DNA from: Oricola nitratireducens
Lineage (GTDB): Bacteria > Pseudomonadota > Alphaproteobacteria > Rhizobiales > Rhizobiaceae
Assembly (NCBI RefSeq): GCF_014904745.1
Contig: NZ_JACZCS010000004.1
Coordinates: 62,001-126,000 of the forward strand
Direction: 5' to 3'
Length of the DNA stretch: 64,000 bases
Shown: in pieces, positions 56,600 to 64,000 of the stretch
Position numbering within the stretch: the stretch's first letter is position 1
Layout: the number at the start of each line of letters is the position of its first letter
Made by a program: the position numbers and the translations under genes
The notes under the pieces: generated by a model
The model's input: the letters and a program-made list of their open reading frames with translations, nothing else
What the model was told of the DNA's origin: nothing
Databases searched by the model: none

Positions 56600-56895
56600 C
56601 AGACTCTCATGTTGTCATTTACGGTGCATACAGTGCTACAGGATGCGCATCGCGCCTGTCCGTGCCGTGACAAGGTTTTCCCCTTAACCTCATCCGGGCA
56701 TACAAATTATTTGTGTGCGTGCCTTGTAGCCGATCTCGCACAATAGTCGGCGGAAGGCGGTGTCCTCACGGGAACGTTCAGTTTTTCCGTTGGGTGTCGG
56801 ACTGGCGGCTAGGTTTCACTTCACCGCCGATATGTAGGTAGCGTTCCAATGCTGCATTGCCAAGTGATTTTTTCACTACATGGCACAAGTTCATG
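56600..56895. other. Intergenic region between DUF4167 and prmC
   Basis: The 296-bp stretch is relatively AT-rich and holds no gene. A small repeat ACAAAT-T-ATTTGT lies at 56702-56714. The promoter of the DUF4167 gene must be here, but no convincing pair was found. Confidence 0.4.
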
Positions 56896-57768
56896 TCATT
56901 TCACAAAAAAAAGTGCCCGATCATGCCCGGAATAGTCCCTTCTTTCACCGGTTTTGCGGAATCCCGCCCCTTCGAAGAGATTCGTCACCTGCTGATTCTG
57001 ATCATGGCCGATTTCGACCGCAAGGGCGCCTTTTTCCTCCAGGAACATGCGTGAACGCTCCGCCAGAACGCGGTAGGCGTCCAACCCGTCGTCACCGCCA
57101 TCAAGGGCGCGAACAGGGTCGTATTCGCGCACATCGGCGTCTAGATCGGCGATTTCCGCACTGCGAATATAGGGCGGATTGGAGACGATCAGGTCGTAAC
57201 GGCCGGTGATCGCGTCGAACCAGTCGGACTGGACCGTCTCGAAACGGTCGGCGAAACCGAGCGCCTGAGCATTCGTTTCGGCGGCCTGTAACGCGTCGAA
57301 CGATACGTCCGACCCGGTCGCGACGGCGCCGGGCACTTCCGACAGAAGTGCTAGCGCGATGGCGCCGGTTCCCGTGCCGATATCGAGGATCCGGCAGCGC
57401 CCGGTCCGGTTCGCGGTTTCCTCCGCAAAGGGCAGGACGAGATCGACAAGCGTTTCCGTGTCCGGGCGCGGCACAAGCGTGGCCGCATTCAATTTGAGCG
57501 GCAGGCCGTAGAACTCACGTTTGCCGATGATGCGATGAACCGGTTCATGCGCGAGCCTGCGCTCGATGCATTCGTCGAGGCGGCGGATCTTTTCGACCGG
57601 TATCAACCGGCCTGGTTCGGTGATGCGCGCCAGCACCGTGGTGCCCGTCGCATATTCGAGCAGCAGGCTGGCGTCGAGATCGGGCGAGGGAAGGCCGGCG
57701 CCGGCAAGACGCCGTTTCGCATTGCGGAAGAGTTTCTCGACCGCTTCCGGTGCGATCGCCTCGTTCAC
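56896..57768 (-). CDS. prmC: Peptide chain release factor N(5)-glutamine methyltransferase PrmC
   Basis: The 290-residue enzyme methylates the Gln of the GGQ motif in release factors. The SAM fold is [13 protein letters not shown] and the catalytic motif is NPPY (VSNPPYIRS). The N-terminal helical domain has [13 protein letters not shown]. The start is GTG and overlaps the prfA stop by 4 bp, so the substrate and its methylase are translated together. Confidence 0.95.
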   Translation of the reverse strand: MNEAIAPEAVEKLFRNAKRRLAGAGLPSPDLDASLLLEYATGTTVLARITEPGRLIPVEKIRRLDECIERRLAHEPVHRIIGKREFYGLPLKLNAATLVPRPDTETLVDLVLPFAEETANRTGRCRILDIGTGTGAIALALLSEVPGAVATGSDVSFDALQAAETNAQALGFADRFETVQSDWFDAITGRYDLIVSNPPYIRSAEIADLDADVREYDPVRALDGGDDGLDAYRVLAERSRMFLEEKGALAVEIGHDQNQQVTNLFEGAGFRKTGERRDYSGHDRALFFVK

Positions 57769-58838
57769 GCAGGTTCCTCCGTCAGCAGTTTCGCCTGGTG
57801 ATCGGCGATCAGGGGTTCGATGACGTCATCGAGTTCGCCCTCCATGACGCGGTCGAGTTTGTAGAGCGTCAGGTTTATGCGGTGATCGGTGAGGCGCCCC
57901 TGCGGGAAATTGTAGGTGCGGATGCGTTCCGAGCGGTCGCCGGAACCGACCTGCAGCCGGCGCGATTCCGCACGCTCGTCGGCCGCCTTCTGGCGCTCGG
58001 CGTCGTAGAGGCGGGCGCGCAGGATTTCCATCGCGCGGGCGCGGTTCTGGTGCTGCGACTTTTCCGACTGGAGGACAACGATGCCGGTCGGGATATGGGT
58101 GATGCGCACGGCCGAGTCCGTCGTGTTGACGTGCTGGCCGCCGGCGCCGGATGCGCGCATCGTGTCGATGCGGATGTCCTGGTCGCGGATATCGACATCG
58201 ACATCCTCGGCCTTGGGCAGGACGGCGACGGTGGCGGCGGAGGTGTGAATGCGGCCGCCGGCCTCGGTTTCAGGAACGCGCTGAACGCGGTGGACGCCGG
58301 ATTCGAACTTGAGGCGCGAAAACACGCCGCGTCCGGTGACCATGGCGATGATTTCCTTGTAACCGCCGGCGTCGCCCTCGGAGGCGGAGATCACCTCCAC
58401 CTTCCAGCCGCGGCTCGCGGCATAGCGCTCGTACATGCGGAACAGGTCGCCGGCGAAGAGGGCGGCTTCGAGGCCGCCGGTGCCGGCGCGGATTTCGAGA
58501 ATGGCGTTTTTGGTGTCGGCTTCGTCCTTGGGCAGAAGCAGAAGCTGGATGTCCTTGCCGAGCTTCTCCAGGCGCTCTTCGATTTCGGGCAACTCCATTT
58601 CGGCGAGTTGACGCATTTCGCCGTCGATCGTCTTGTCGGCGAGCAATGTCTCGAGATCGTCCCGTTCGGACTGGGCGTCCTTGTATTCGCGAATCCTGGA
58701 AACGATTTCCTCGAGATCCGCGTATTCGGACGCCAGCTTCACATAGGTCTCGCTGTCCGGACCGCTCGCCATCTGGCTTTCCAGCATGGCGAAACGCTTG
58801 ACCATCTGGTCCATCTTGTCGGCGGGGAGTTCAATCAT
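57765..58838 (-). CDS. prfA: Peptide chain release factor 1
   Basis: The 357-residue factor terminates translation at UAA and UAG. The GGQ tripeptide is at residues 233-235 (GAGGQHVN). The codon-recognition tripeptide of the PxT type is PET near residue 189 ([17 protein letters not shown]). It is 24 bp after ptsP and overlaps prmC. Confidence 0.97.
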   Translation of the reverse strand: MIELPADKMDQMVKRFAMLESQMASGPDSETYVKLASEYADLEEIVSRIREYKDAQSERDDLETLLADKTIDGEMRQLAEMELPEIEERLEKLGKDIQLLLLPKDEADTKNAILEIRAGTGGLEAALFAGDLFRMYERYAASRGWKVEVISASEGDAGGYKEIIAMVTGRGVFSRLKFESGVHRVQRVPETEAGGRIHTSAATVAVLPKAEDVDVDIRDQDIRIDTMRASGAGGQHVNTTDSAVRITHIPTGIVVLQSEKSQHQNRARAMEILRARLYDAERQKAADERAESRRLQVGSGDRSERIRTYNFPQGRLTDHRINLTLYKLDRVMEGELDDVIEPLIADHQAKLLTEEPA

Positions 58839-58862
58839 GCGGTTAGGACGCGTGGCCTGTCA

Positions 58863-61139
58863 TCAGTTATAGGGAATAGCGTTTTCGTCCGCGAAGTCGC
58901 GGAGGATATTCTGCATATCGGATGATCCCCGGTCATTTTCAATCGCCGCGCCGATGGCCGCGGCCAGCGCGCCGAGATCGGTCGCCAGCAACGCCGCCTT
59001 GACCGGTCCGATCGAGGCGGCGGACATGGAGAGATCGCGGATGCCGATGGCGGCGAGCGCCAAGGCGGACAGCGGCTTTCCCGCCAGTTCGCCGCACAGC
59101 GTCAATTGCGTATCGTTGCGTTCGGCGGCTTCGGCGACGGTGCGCAGGGCGCGCAGGAACGGCCGCGACAGCGGCTCGAAGCGCGCGGCAATTTGCGGAT
59201 TGCCGCGATCGGTCGCCGTCAGGAACTGAAACAGGTCGTTCGAGCCGATGGAGACGAAGTCGACGGCTTTCATCAGGGCGTTCAGGTCGAACAGCAATGA
59301 CGGCACCTCCAGCATGGCGCCGACCTTCAGCCGGGTCGGCAGGCCGTGGCCGAAGCGTGACAGGTGCTGCACCTCGCGGTTGATGATCGCGCGCGCCTGC
59401 TCGATCTCTCCGACATCGGTGATCATCGGCAGCATGACCCGCAACTCGCGTCCGGCGGCAGCTTTCAGGAGTGCGCGCAACTGGGTGCGGAACAGGCCGG
59501 GGCGGTCGAGCGACAGCCGGATGGCGCGCCAGCCGAGCGCCGGATTCTCCTCATGCGGCACGCTGCGGAAATAGGGAAGCACCTTGTCGCCGCCGATATC
59601 GAGCGAGCGGAAGGTGACCGGTTTCCGGCCGGCGGCGTCGAGCACGGAGCGATACAGCGTCTCCTGCGCCTCGGCACGCGGAAAGGTCTCGGCAATCATG
59701 AACTGCAATTCGGTGCGGAACAGGCCGATGCCCTCGGCTCCCGATTCATCGACCTGTGGCAGATCCACCAGCAGGCCGGCATTCATGTGCAAATGAAAGG
59801 TCTGGCCGTCCCTGGTCACCGACGGTTTGCCGCGCAGATCGCGGTATTCCTGCTGACGGCGGGCGCGGAAACGGACCTTTTCCGCGTAGGCCGTCTCGAC
59901 ATCGGGCTGCGGACGCAGATGGACGTCTCCGGACAGTCCGTCGACGATGATCGGGTCGGCGTTTTCCGACAGGGCGACAACGCCCTTGGCCTGGCCGACC
60001 ACGGGTATGCTCATGGCGCGCGCGACGATCACGACATGGCTGGTGGCGGCGCCGTCCTCCAGAACCAGCCCGCGCAGGTTCTTGCGCGGATAGTCGAGCA
60101 GTTCGGCTGCGCCCATGGTGCGGGCGACGATGATCGTGTCGGCGGGGAGCTTTTCCTCGCGGGTGGCCAGGTCCTCGCCCATCAGTTCGCGCAGCAGACG
60201 ATTGGCGAGATCGTCGAAATCGTTCATGCGCTCGCGCAGATAGGGATCGCTGACGGCGGTCATGCGGGCGCGCATGTCGCTTTGCACCTTCTCGACACTG
60301 GCTTCAGCCGTCAGGCCGTTTCGGATCGCTTCCTCGAGGCGGCGCACCCAGCCCTTGTCGTGGGCGAACATGCGGTAGCTTTCCAGCACGTCGCGATGCT
60401 CGCCCTCGAAGGCGATCTCGCGGCGCGACAGCATGTCGTCGATGGTCAGGCGCAGCGCGCTCAGGGCCGAGGCGAGGCGCTCGATCTCGGTTTCGCTGTC
60501 CTCGTTGAAGAGATCGGTGACGACGATACGCGGCTCGTGCAGGACCACGTGGCCAAGGCCGATGCCGTCCGCAAGCGCGCGGCCGCGGGTTACGATCGGG
60601 CGGGTCAGGTCGAGCTCGATGCCGCCCTTGGAAAGGCGCTTCAGGTCGCCCGCCGCGATCAGTTCGCCAAGCACCATGGCGACGGTCTCGAGCGCCTCGA
60701 CCTCGTCGTCGCCATAGGCGCGATGCGCCTCGTTCTGGACGACGAGCACGCCAAGCGTGCGCCCGGCACGCAGGATCGGCACGCCGAGGAAGGAGTTGTA
60801 GACCTCCTCGCCTGTCTCCGGCAGATATTCGAAGGCGGGGTGCTTTTGCGCCTCTGCGAGGTTCAGCGGGCGGGCCGAGGAAGCGATCGTGCCGACGAGG
60901 CCCTGGCCCAGACGCAGAGAAGACAGGTGGACAGCGGTCGGATTGAGGCCAACGGTGGCGTAGAGTTCGAGCACGCCGTCGGCGCGCAGGACATAGGCAG
61001 AGCAGACTTCGGCCACCATGTTCTGGGCGATCTGGCGCACAATCCGATCGAGCCGCTCCTGCGGCTCCATCGGCTCCGCCATGATTTCGCGGAGACGTTT
61101 CAGGAGGACCCGTGGTCCGGCATCCGCCTCACGTAGCAA
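58863..61139 (-). CDS. ptsP: Phosphoenolpyruvate-protein phosphotransferase PtsP (EI-Ntr)
   Basis: The 758-residue protein has a GAF domain (residues 25-165) followed by the EI domains. The phospho-histidine is His368 (GAATSHVVIVARA), and a PEP-binding GxGxNDLFQ-type block is seen (FVSIGSNDLFQFLTATDR). It is the first enzyme of the nitrogen-related phosphotransferase system. The start appears to be TTG with GGAGAAG upstream. It is 75 bp downstream of lysC. Confidence 0.93.
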   Translation of the reverse strand: MLREADAGPRVLLKRLREIMAEPMEPQERLDRIVRQIAQNMVAEVCSAYVLRADGVLELYATVGLNPTAVHLSSLRLGQGLVGTIASSARPLNLAEAQKHPAFEYLPETGEEVYNSFLGVPILRAGRTLGVLVVQNEAHRAYGDDEVEALETVAMVLGELIAAGDLKRLSKGGIELDLTRPIVTRGRALADGIGLGHVVLHEPRIVVTDLFNEDSETEIERLASALSALRLTIDDMLSRREIAFEGEHRDVLESYRMFAHDKGWVRRLEEAIRNGLTAEASVEKVQSDMRARMTAVSDPYLRERMNDFDDLANRLLRELMGEDLATREEKLPADTIIVARTMGAAELLDYPRKNLRGLVLEDGAATSHVVIVARAMSIPVVGQAKGVVALSENADPIIVDGLSGDVHLRPQPDVETAYAEKVRFRARRQQEYRDLRGKPSVTRDGQTFHLHMNAGLLVDLPQVDESGAEGIGLFRTELQFMIAETFPRAEAQETLYRSVLDAAGRKPVTFRSLDIGGDKVLPYFRSVPHEENPALGWRAIRLSLDRPGLFRTQLRALLKAAAGRELRVMLPMITDVGEIEQARAIINREVQHLSRFGHGLPTRLKVGAMLEVPSLLFDLNALMKAVDFVSIGSNDLFQFLTATDRGNPQIAARFEPLSRPFLRALRTVAEAAERNDTQLTLCGELAGKPLSALALAAIGIRDLSMSAASIGPVKAALLATDLGALAAAIGAAIENDRGSSDMQNILRDFADENAIPYN

Positions 61140-61166
61140 CGACTTCTCCCTGAACGCATCAAATGT

Positions 61167-61189
61167 CGCGTCCGGATCAGCCGGACGCG
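61167..61189 (-). terminator. Hairpin between lysC and ptsP
   Basis: CGCGTCCGG and CCGGACGCG form a perfect 9-bp stem with a five-base loop, 26 bp past the lysC stop. The downstream T run is weak, so it may attenuate and not fully stop transcription into ptsP. Confidence 0.5.
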
Positions 61190-61214
61190 GAAGACAAAGG
61201 CATAGCCGCCAGCA

Positions 61215-62468
61215 CTAGACCTTGTCGAGACCGTAGACGTTATGCAGCGTGCGCACGGCCAATTCGCACCAGTCGCCGTCGATCAGGATCGAGATCTTGA
61301 TTTCCGACGTCGTGATGGCGCGGATGTTGATGCCTTTTTCAGCCAGCGCCTTGAAGGCCGACGCCGCAACGCCCGCATGGCTGCGCATGCCGATGCCGAT
61401 CACGGAGACCTTCGCCAGCCCGGTCTCGGACTGCACCGCTTCGTAGCCGACCTCGTCCTTCACGCTTTCGATCGCGCGGACGGCCTTGTCGGCATCGCCG
61501 CTCGGCACGGTGAAGGTCATGTCGGTGAACTTGCCGTCGCCGGACACGTTCTGCACGATCATGTCGACATTGATGCCCGCCTCGGCCAGCGGGCCGAAAA
61601 TTGCGGCGGAAACGCCCGGGCGGTCCTGCACGCGGCGCAGCGAGATCTGCGCTTCGTCGCGAGTGTAGGCAATGCCGGTCACATTCTGCTTTTCCACGAT
61701 CTCATCCTCATCACAAATCAGCGTACCCGGCGGATTGTCGAAATTGTCCATTCCGGGGGCGTCGGGCGCTTCGAAGCTGGAACGCACGAAAGTGCGCACA
61801 TTATGCACCATGGCGAGTTCGACCGAACGCACCTGCAGGACCTTGGCGCCGAGAGACGCCATTTCCAGCATTTCCTCGAAGGAGACTTTCGCCAGGCGCT
61901 TCGCCTTCGGTTCGATGCGCGGGTCGGTCGTGTAGACGCCGTCGACATCGGTGTAGATGTCGCAGCGGTCGGCATTGACCGCCGCGGCGATCGCCACCGC
62001 GCTGGTGTCGGAGCCGCCACGCCCGAGCGTGGAGACGCGGTTGTCGGGGCCAATGCCCTGAAACCCCGCGACGACCGCGACCTGGCCGATCCTGAAGCGT
62101 TCGATCAGCCGTTCGCCGTCGATTTCCTGGATACGCGCCGCGCCGTGGGCGTTGTCGGTCTTGATCGGGATCTGCCAGCCCTGCCACGAGCGGGCGTCCA
62201 CGCCCATCGATTGCAGCACGATCGCCAGAAGTCCGGCGGTAACGAGTTCACCACTGGCGACGATGGCGTCATATTCGCGCGCGTCATGCATCGGGGAGGC
62301 GGCACGGGTCAGTTCGACGAGTTCGTTGGTCTTGCCGGCCATGGCCGAAACGACGACCGCGATCTCATGGCCGCAATCGACCTCGCGTTTGACATGCCGC
62401 GCCACATTGCGGATGCGATCAAGATCGGCGACGGACGTGCCGCCAAATTTCATGACGATGCGGGCCAT
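61215..62468 (-). CDS. lysC: Aspartate kinase
   Basis: The 417-residue enzyme phosphorylates aspartate for lysine, threonine and methionine synthesis. The kinase block is MARIVMKFGGTSV (residues 1-13), with FGNDxxx-like TLGRGGSDTSAVAIAAAV and TDVDGVYTTDPR. Two ACT domains form the C-terminal 160 residues. The start at 62468 is the family start; the frame runs on upstream through ubiG antisense without meaning. Confidence 0.96.
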   Translation of the reverse strand: MARIVMKFGGTSVADLDRIRNVARHVKREVDCGHEIAVVVSAMAGKTNELVELTRAASPMHDAREYDAIVASGELVTAGLLAIVLQSMGVDARSWQGWQIPIKTDNAHGAARIQEIDGERLIERFRIGQVAVVAGFQGIGPDNRVSTLGRGGSDTSAVAIAAAVNADRCDIYTDVDGVYTTDPRIEPKAKRLAKVSFEEMLEMASLGAKVLQVRSVELAMVHNVRTFVRSSFEAPDAPGMDNFDNPPGTLICDEDEIVEKQNVTGIAYTRDEAQISLRRVQDRPGVSAAIFGPLAEAGINVDMIVQNVSGDGKFTDMTFTVPSGDADKAVRAIESVKDEVGYEAVQSETGLAKVSVIGIGMRSHAGVAASAFKALAEKGINIRAITTSEIKISILIDGDWCELAVRTLHNVYGLDKV

Positions 62469-62657
62469 GGCGGGTGATTTGCTCGACAGTTGTTCTGTTT
62501 GGTGCGGTCGGGCAATGCCCGGCGGGTCGGGCGCTCCATATCGAATTGCGATGGAAGCCGCAAGTTTGCCTTTGGTCGGCGTGCGGCGGCGCGGCCTCTT
62601 GACTTGACGGCCGGATCGCCCGAGTTGGAGGGCGAGACAGGAACGGGACGACCGAGC

Positions 62658-63401
62658 ATGGACCGCGCAGCAACGACAATCGACGCCGGGGAAGTTGATC
62701 GCTTCTCGCGGATGGCGGCTGACTGGTGGAACCCGACCGGCAAGTTCAAGCCGTTGCACAGGTTCAATCCGGTCCGGCTGCGCTATATCCGCGACACCGT
62801 GATCGAGCATTTCGGACTGGACGCGGCGACGCCGAAGCCGTTCGCGGGCCTGCGATTCCTGGATATCGGATGTGGCGGCGGGCTTTTGTCGGAGCCGATG
62901 GCGCGGCTCGGCGCGCAGGTTGTCGGCGCGGACGCATCGGAAACCAATATCGAGATCGCAAAGCTCCATGCCGCGCAGTCGGGCCTCGATATCGACTATC
63001 GCGCGACGACGTCGGAAGCGCTGGAAGCCGAGGGCGAAAATTTCGACGTGGTTCTCAACATGGAAGTGGTCGAACACGTCGCCGATGTCGATCTCTACAT
63101 GAAATCCTGCGCGGCGATGGTGCGCCCGGGCGGGCTGATGTTCGTCGCGACCATCAACCGGACGCTGAAAGCCTACGGAATGGCGATCATCGGGGCGGAA
63201 CACATCCTGCGCTGGCTGCCGAAGGGCACGCATCAATACGAGAAACTTGTCACGCCGCGGGAACTGGAGGCGGCGCTTGCCGGAACCGGCGTCGACATCG
63301 TCCGCCGCTCGGGCGTCAGTTTCAATCCGCTGGCCGACGAATGGCGCCTGTCGCGCGACATGGACGTGAATTACATGGTGGTTGCGACGCGGCCCCGCTG
63401 A
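62658..63401 (+). CDS. ubiG: 3-demethylubiquinone-9 3-O-methyltransferase / UbiG
   Basis: The 247-residue methyltransferase performs the two O-methylations in ubiquinone synthesis. It has the [29 protein letters not shown]-terminus, the SAM motif [14 protein letters not shown] near residues 68-80 and a C-terminal DVNYMV. It is divergent from lysC with a 189-bp interval, a pairing I recall in other rhizobia. Confidence 0.95.
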   Translation: MDRAATTIDAGEVDRFSRMAADWWNPTGKFKPLHRFNPVRLRYIRDTVIEHFGLDAATPKPFAGLRFLDIGCGGGLLSEPMARLGAQVVGADASETNIEIAKLHAAQSGLDIDYRATTSEALEAEGENFDVVLNMEVVEHVADVDLYMKSCAAMVRPGGLMFVATINRTLKAYGMAIIGAEHILRWLPKGTHQYEKLVTPRELEAALAGTGVDIVRRSGVSFNPLADEWRLSRDMDVNYMVVATRPR

Positions 63402-63414
63402 ATGCGGGCCGCGC

Positions 63415-63843
63415 TCAGTTCATGTCTTCGGGCAAGTCCGGCAGTGGCATGATTTCGACGCCTTCCTCCAGAAGGCCGGTGACCTCCTCGACCGTCGCCT
63501 TGCCGTAAATCCCGCGCGCATCGGTTTCGCCGTAGTGGATCTTGCGTGCTTCCTCAGGGAAACGGTTGCCGACATCTTCGCCGCTCTTGCGTACCTCGCG
63601 CGCCATTTCATGCAGTTTAGCCATGATTTCGCGCTGCGCCGCGTTGCCGATAGCGACGGCGACTTCCTCGCGCTTGCGCGCGGTTGCGACGCGGGGCGCC
63701 ATCAGGGCTTTTTCGACATGATTGGAGCCGCATGAGGGGCATTCCAGAAAACCGCGTTTTTTCTGGGTGTCGAAATCGCCACTGTCGCGGAACCATGCCT
63801 CGAAATCGTGGCCTTGATCACATCTGAGCGAAAACTTGATCAC
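63415..63843 (-). CDS. DUF1178 family protein
   Basis: The 142-residue protein has a zinc-ribbon-like N-terminus (MIKFSLRCDQGHDFEAWFRDSGDFDTQKKRGFLECPSCGSNHVEKALMAP). The conserved DUF1178 tail is seen in the RKIHYGETDARGIYG stretch. The role is unknown. It follows a nitrilase-family gene end by 22 bp on the same strand, an arrangement recalled in many alphaproteobacteria. Confidence 0.92.
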   Translation of the reverse strand: MIKFSLRCDQGHDFEAWFRDSGDFDTQKKRGFLECPSCGSNHVEKALMAPRVATARKREEVAVAIGNAAQREIMAKLHEMAREVRKSGEDVGNRFPEEARKIHYGETDARGIYGKATVEEVTGLLEEGVEIMPLPDLPEDMN

Positions 63844-63865
63844 GGTTTTGCTCCGGTTGAGCCTT

Positions 63866-64000
63866 TCAGCTTACATCAACGAGATTAAACGGTCGTATAT
63901 TCCTTAAATTGGGAATTTTCTGCCGCGCTTCAATAACGGCGCCGATATCGAGATCGGCGACGATCACGCCCGGCTCGTCGTCATCCTTTTCGGCGAGGAT
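63866..64000 (-). CDS. Carbon-nitrogen hydrolase (nitrilase family), C-terminal end
   Basis: Only the last 44 codons are in the window, and the start lies beyond the right edge. The frame reads ILAEKDDDEPGVIVADLD and then a stretch ending RQKIPNLRNIRPFNLVDVS, which is the C-terminus of nitrilase/omega-amidase family proteins. The gene is cut by the window and is not a pseudogene. It is the likely first gene of the DUF1178 unit. Confidence 0.8.
   Translation of the reverse strand: MLAEKDDDEPGVIVADLDIGAVIEARQKIPNLRNIRPFNLVDVS

Noticed and set aside
56702-56714. ACAAAT-T-ATTTGT repeat upstream of the DUF4167 gene
   Set aside because: A short AT-rich repeat in an AT-rich interval; expected by chance and without promoter context.
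61215-63236. Aspartate kinase with an N-terminal extension of 256 residues
   Set aside because: The extension runs antisense to ubiG; the family start MARIVMKFGGTSV is at 62468.

Overview
The window is about 64 kb of GC-rich, densely packed bacterial chromosome. Its gene content and order point to an alphaproteobacterium of the Hyphomicrobiales (Rhizobiales), most likely Rhizobiaceae or a close family. The main pointers are the cobT-cobS-J-domain-BolA cluster, aroB-aroK-small membrane protein-xerD, a SAM-II riboswitch in front of metA, DUF4167/DUF1178 genes, and the order nitrilase-DUF1178 / ubiG / lysC-ptsP-prfA-prmC. Species cannot be fixed from the sequence alone. No insertion sequence, prophage, integrase cassette or CRISPR array was seen, so the window is mainly core chromosome with a few accessory loci.

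Layout: 1-2.8 kb holds a truncated queuosine-precursor transporter end, a VOC protein and small envelope proteins. 2.8-7.9 kb holds a secreted esterase-like protein, cobT, cobS, a J-domain protein and bolA. 7.9-13.4 kb is a leftward cluster encoding a HlyD-type membrane fusion protein, a secreted alpha/alpha-barrel protein, a processive GT2 glycan synthase and a CYTH protein. It resembles the beta-glucan (bgsAB / curdlan) synthases of rhizobia. 13.6-19 kb holds a CorC/CNNM transporter, aroB, aroK, xerD and accA. 19-25.5 kb holds a YafK-like lipoprotein, a TusA protein, a LysR/cupin pair, a COG0523 GTPase with a DD-carboxypeptidase, an M20 amidohydrolase and tRNA-Arg(CCU).

25.7-36.2 kb is a complete histidine-catabolic locus: hutC and hutF leftward, hutI-hutH-hutG-hutU rightward, then a four-gene polar amino-acid ABC transporter. 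HutF plus HutG defines the five-step route through formylglutamate. Divergent overlapping promoters share a palindrome that is the likely HutC operator. A perfect 12-bp hairpin separates the solute-binding-protein gene from the permease genes.

36.2-43 kb is mixed housekeeping: DUF2461, TfoX-N, glycerate kinase, a CoxE/VWA protein, a GFA protein, rpsU and cspA with a long leader. 43-53 kb has a GNAT gene, metA under a SAM-II riboswitch, a YbaK protein, an FAD oxidoreductase, an HxlR regulator/methyltransferase pair, a MoxR ATPase, a 3-hydroxyacyl-CoA dehydrogenase and an L,D-transpeptidase. 53-64 kb is core: clpB, DUF4167, prmC-prfA-ptsP-lysC, ubiG, DUF1178 and the end of a nitrilase-family gene.

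The most interesting non-coding signals are the SAM-II riboswitch/terminator pair, the cspA promoter and leader, the shared hut operator, a 16-bp LacI-type palindrome before the cupin gene, a perfect inverted repeat in the HxlR/methyltransferase interval, twin palindromes before the M20 gene, and the intra-operon hairpin in the ABC transporter.
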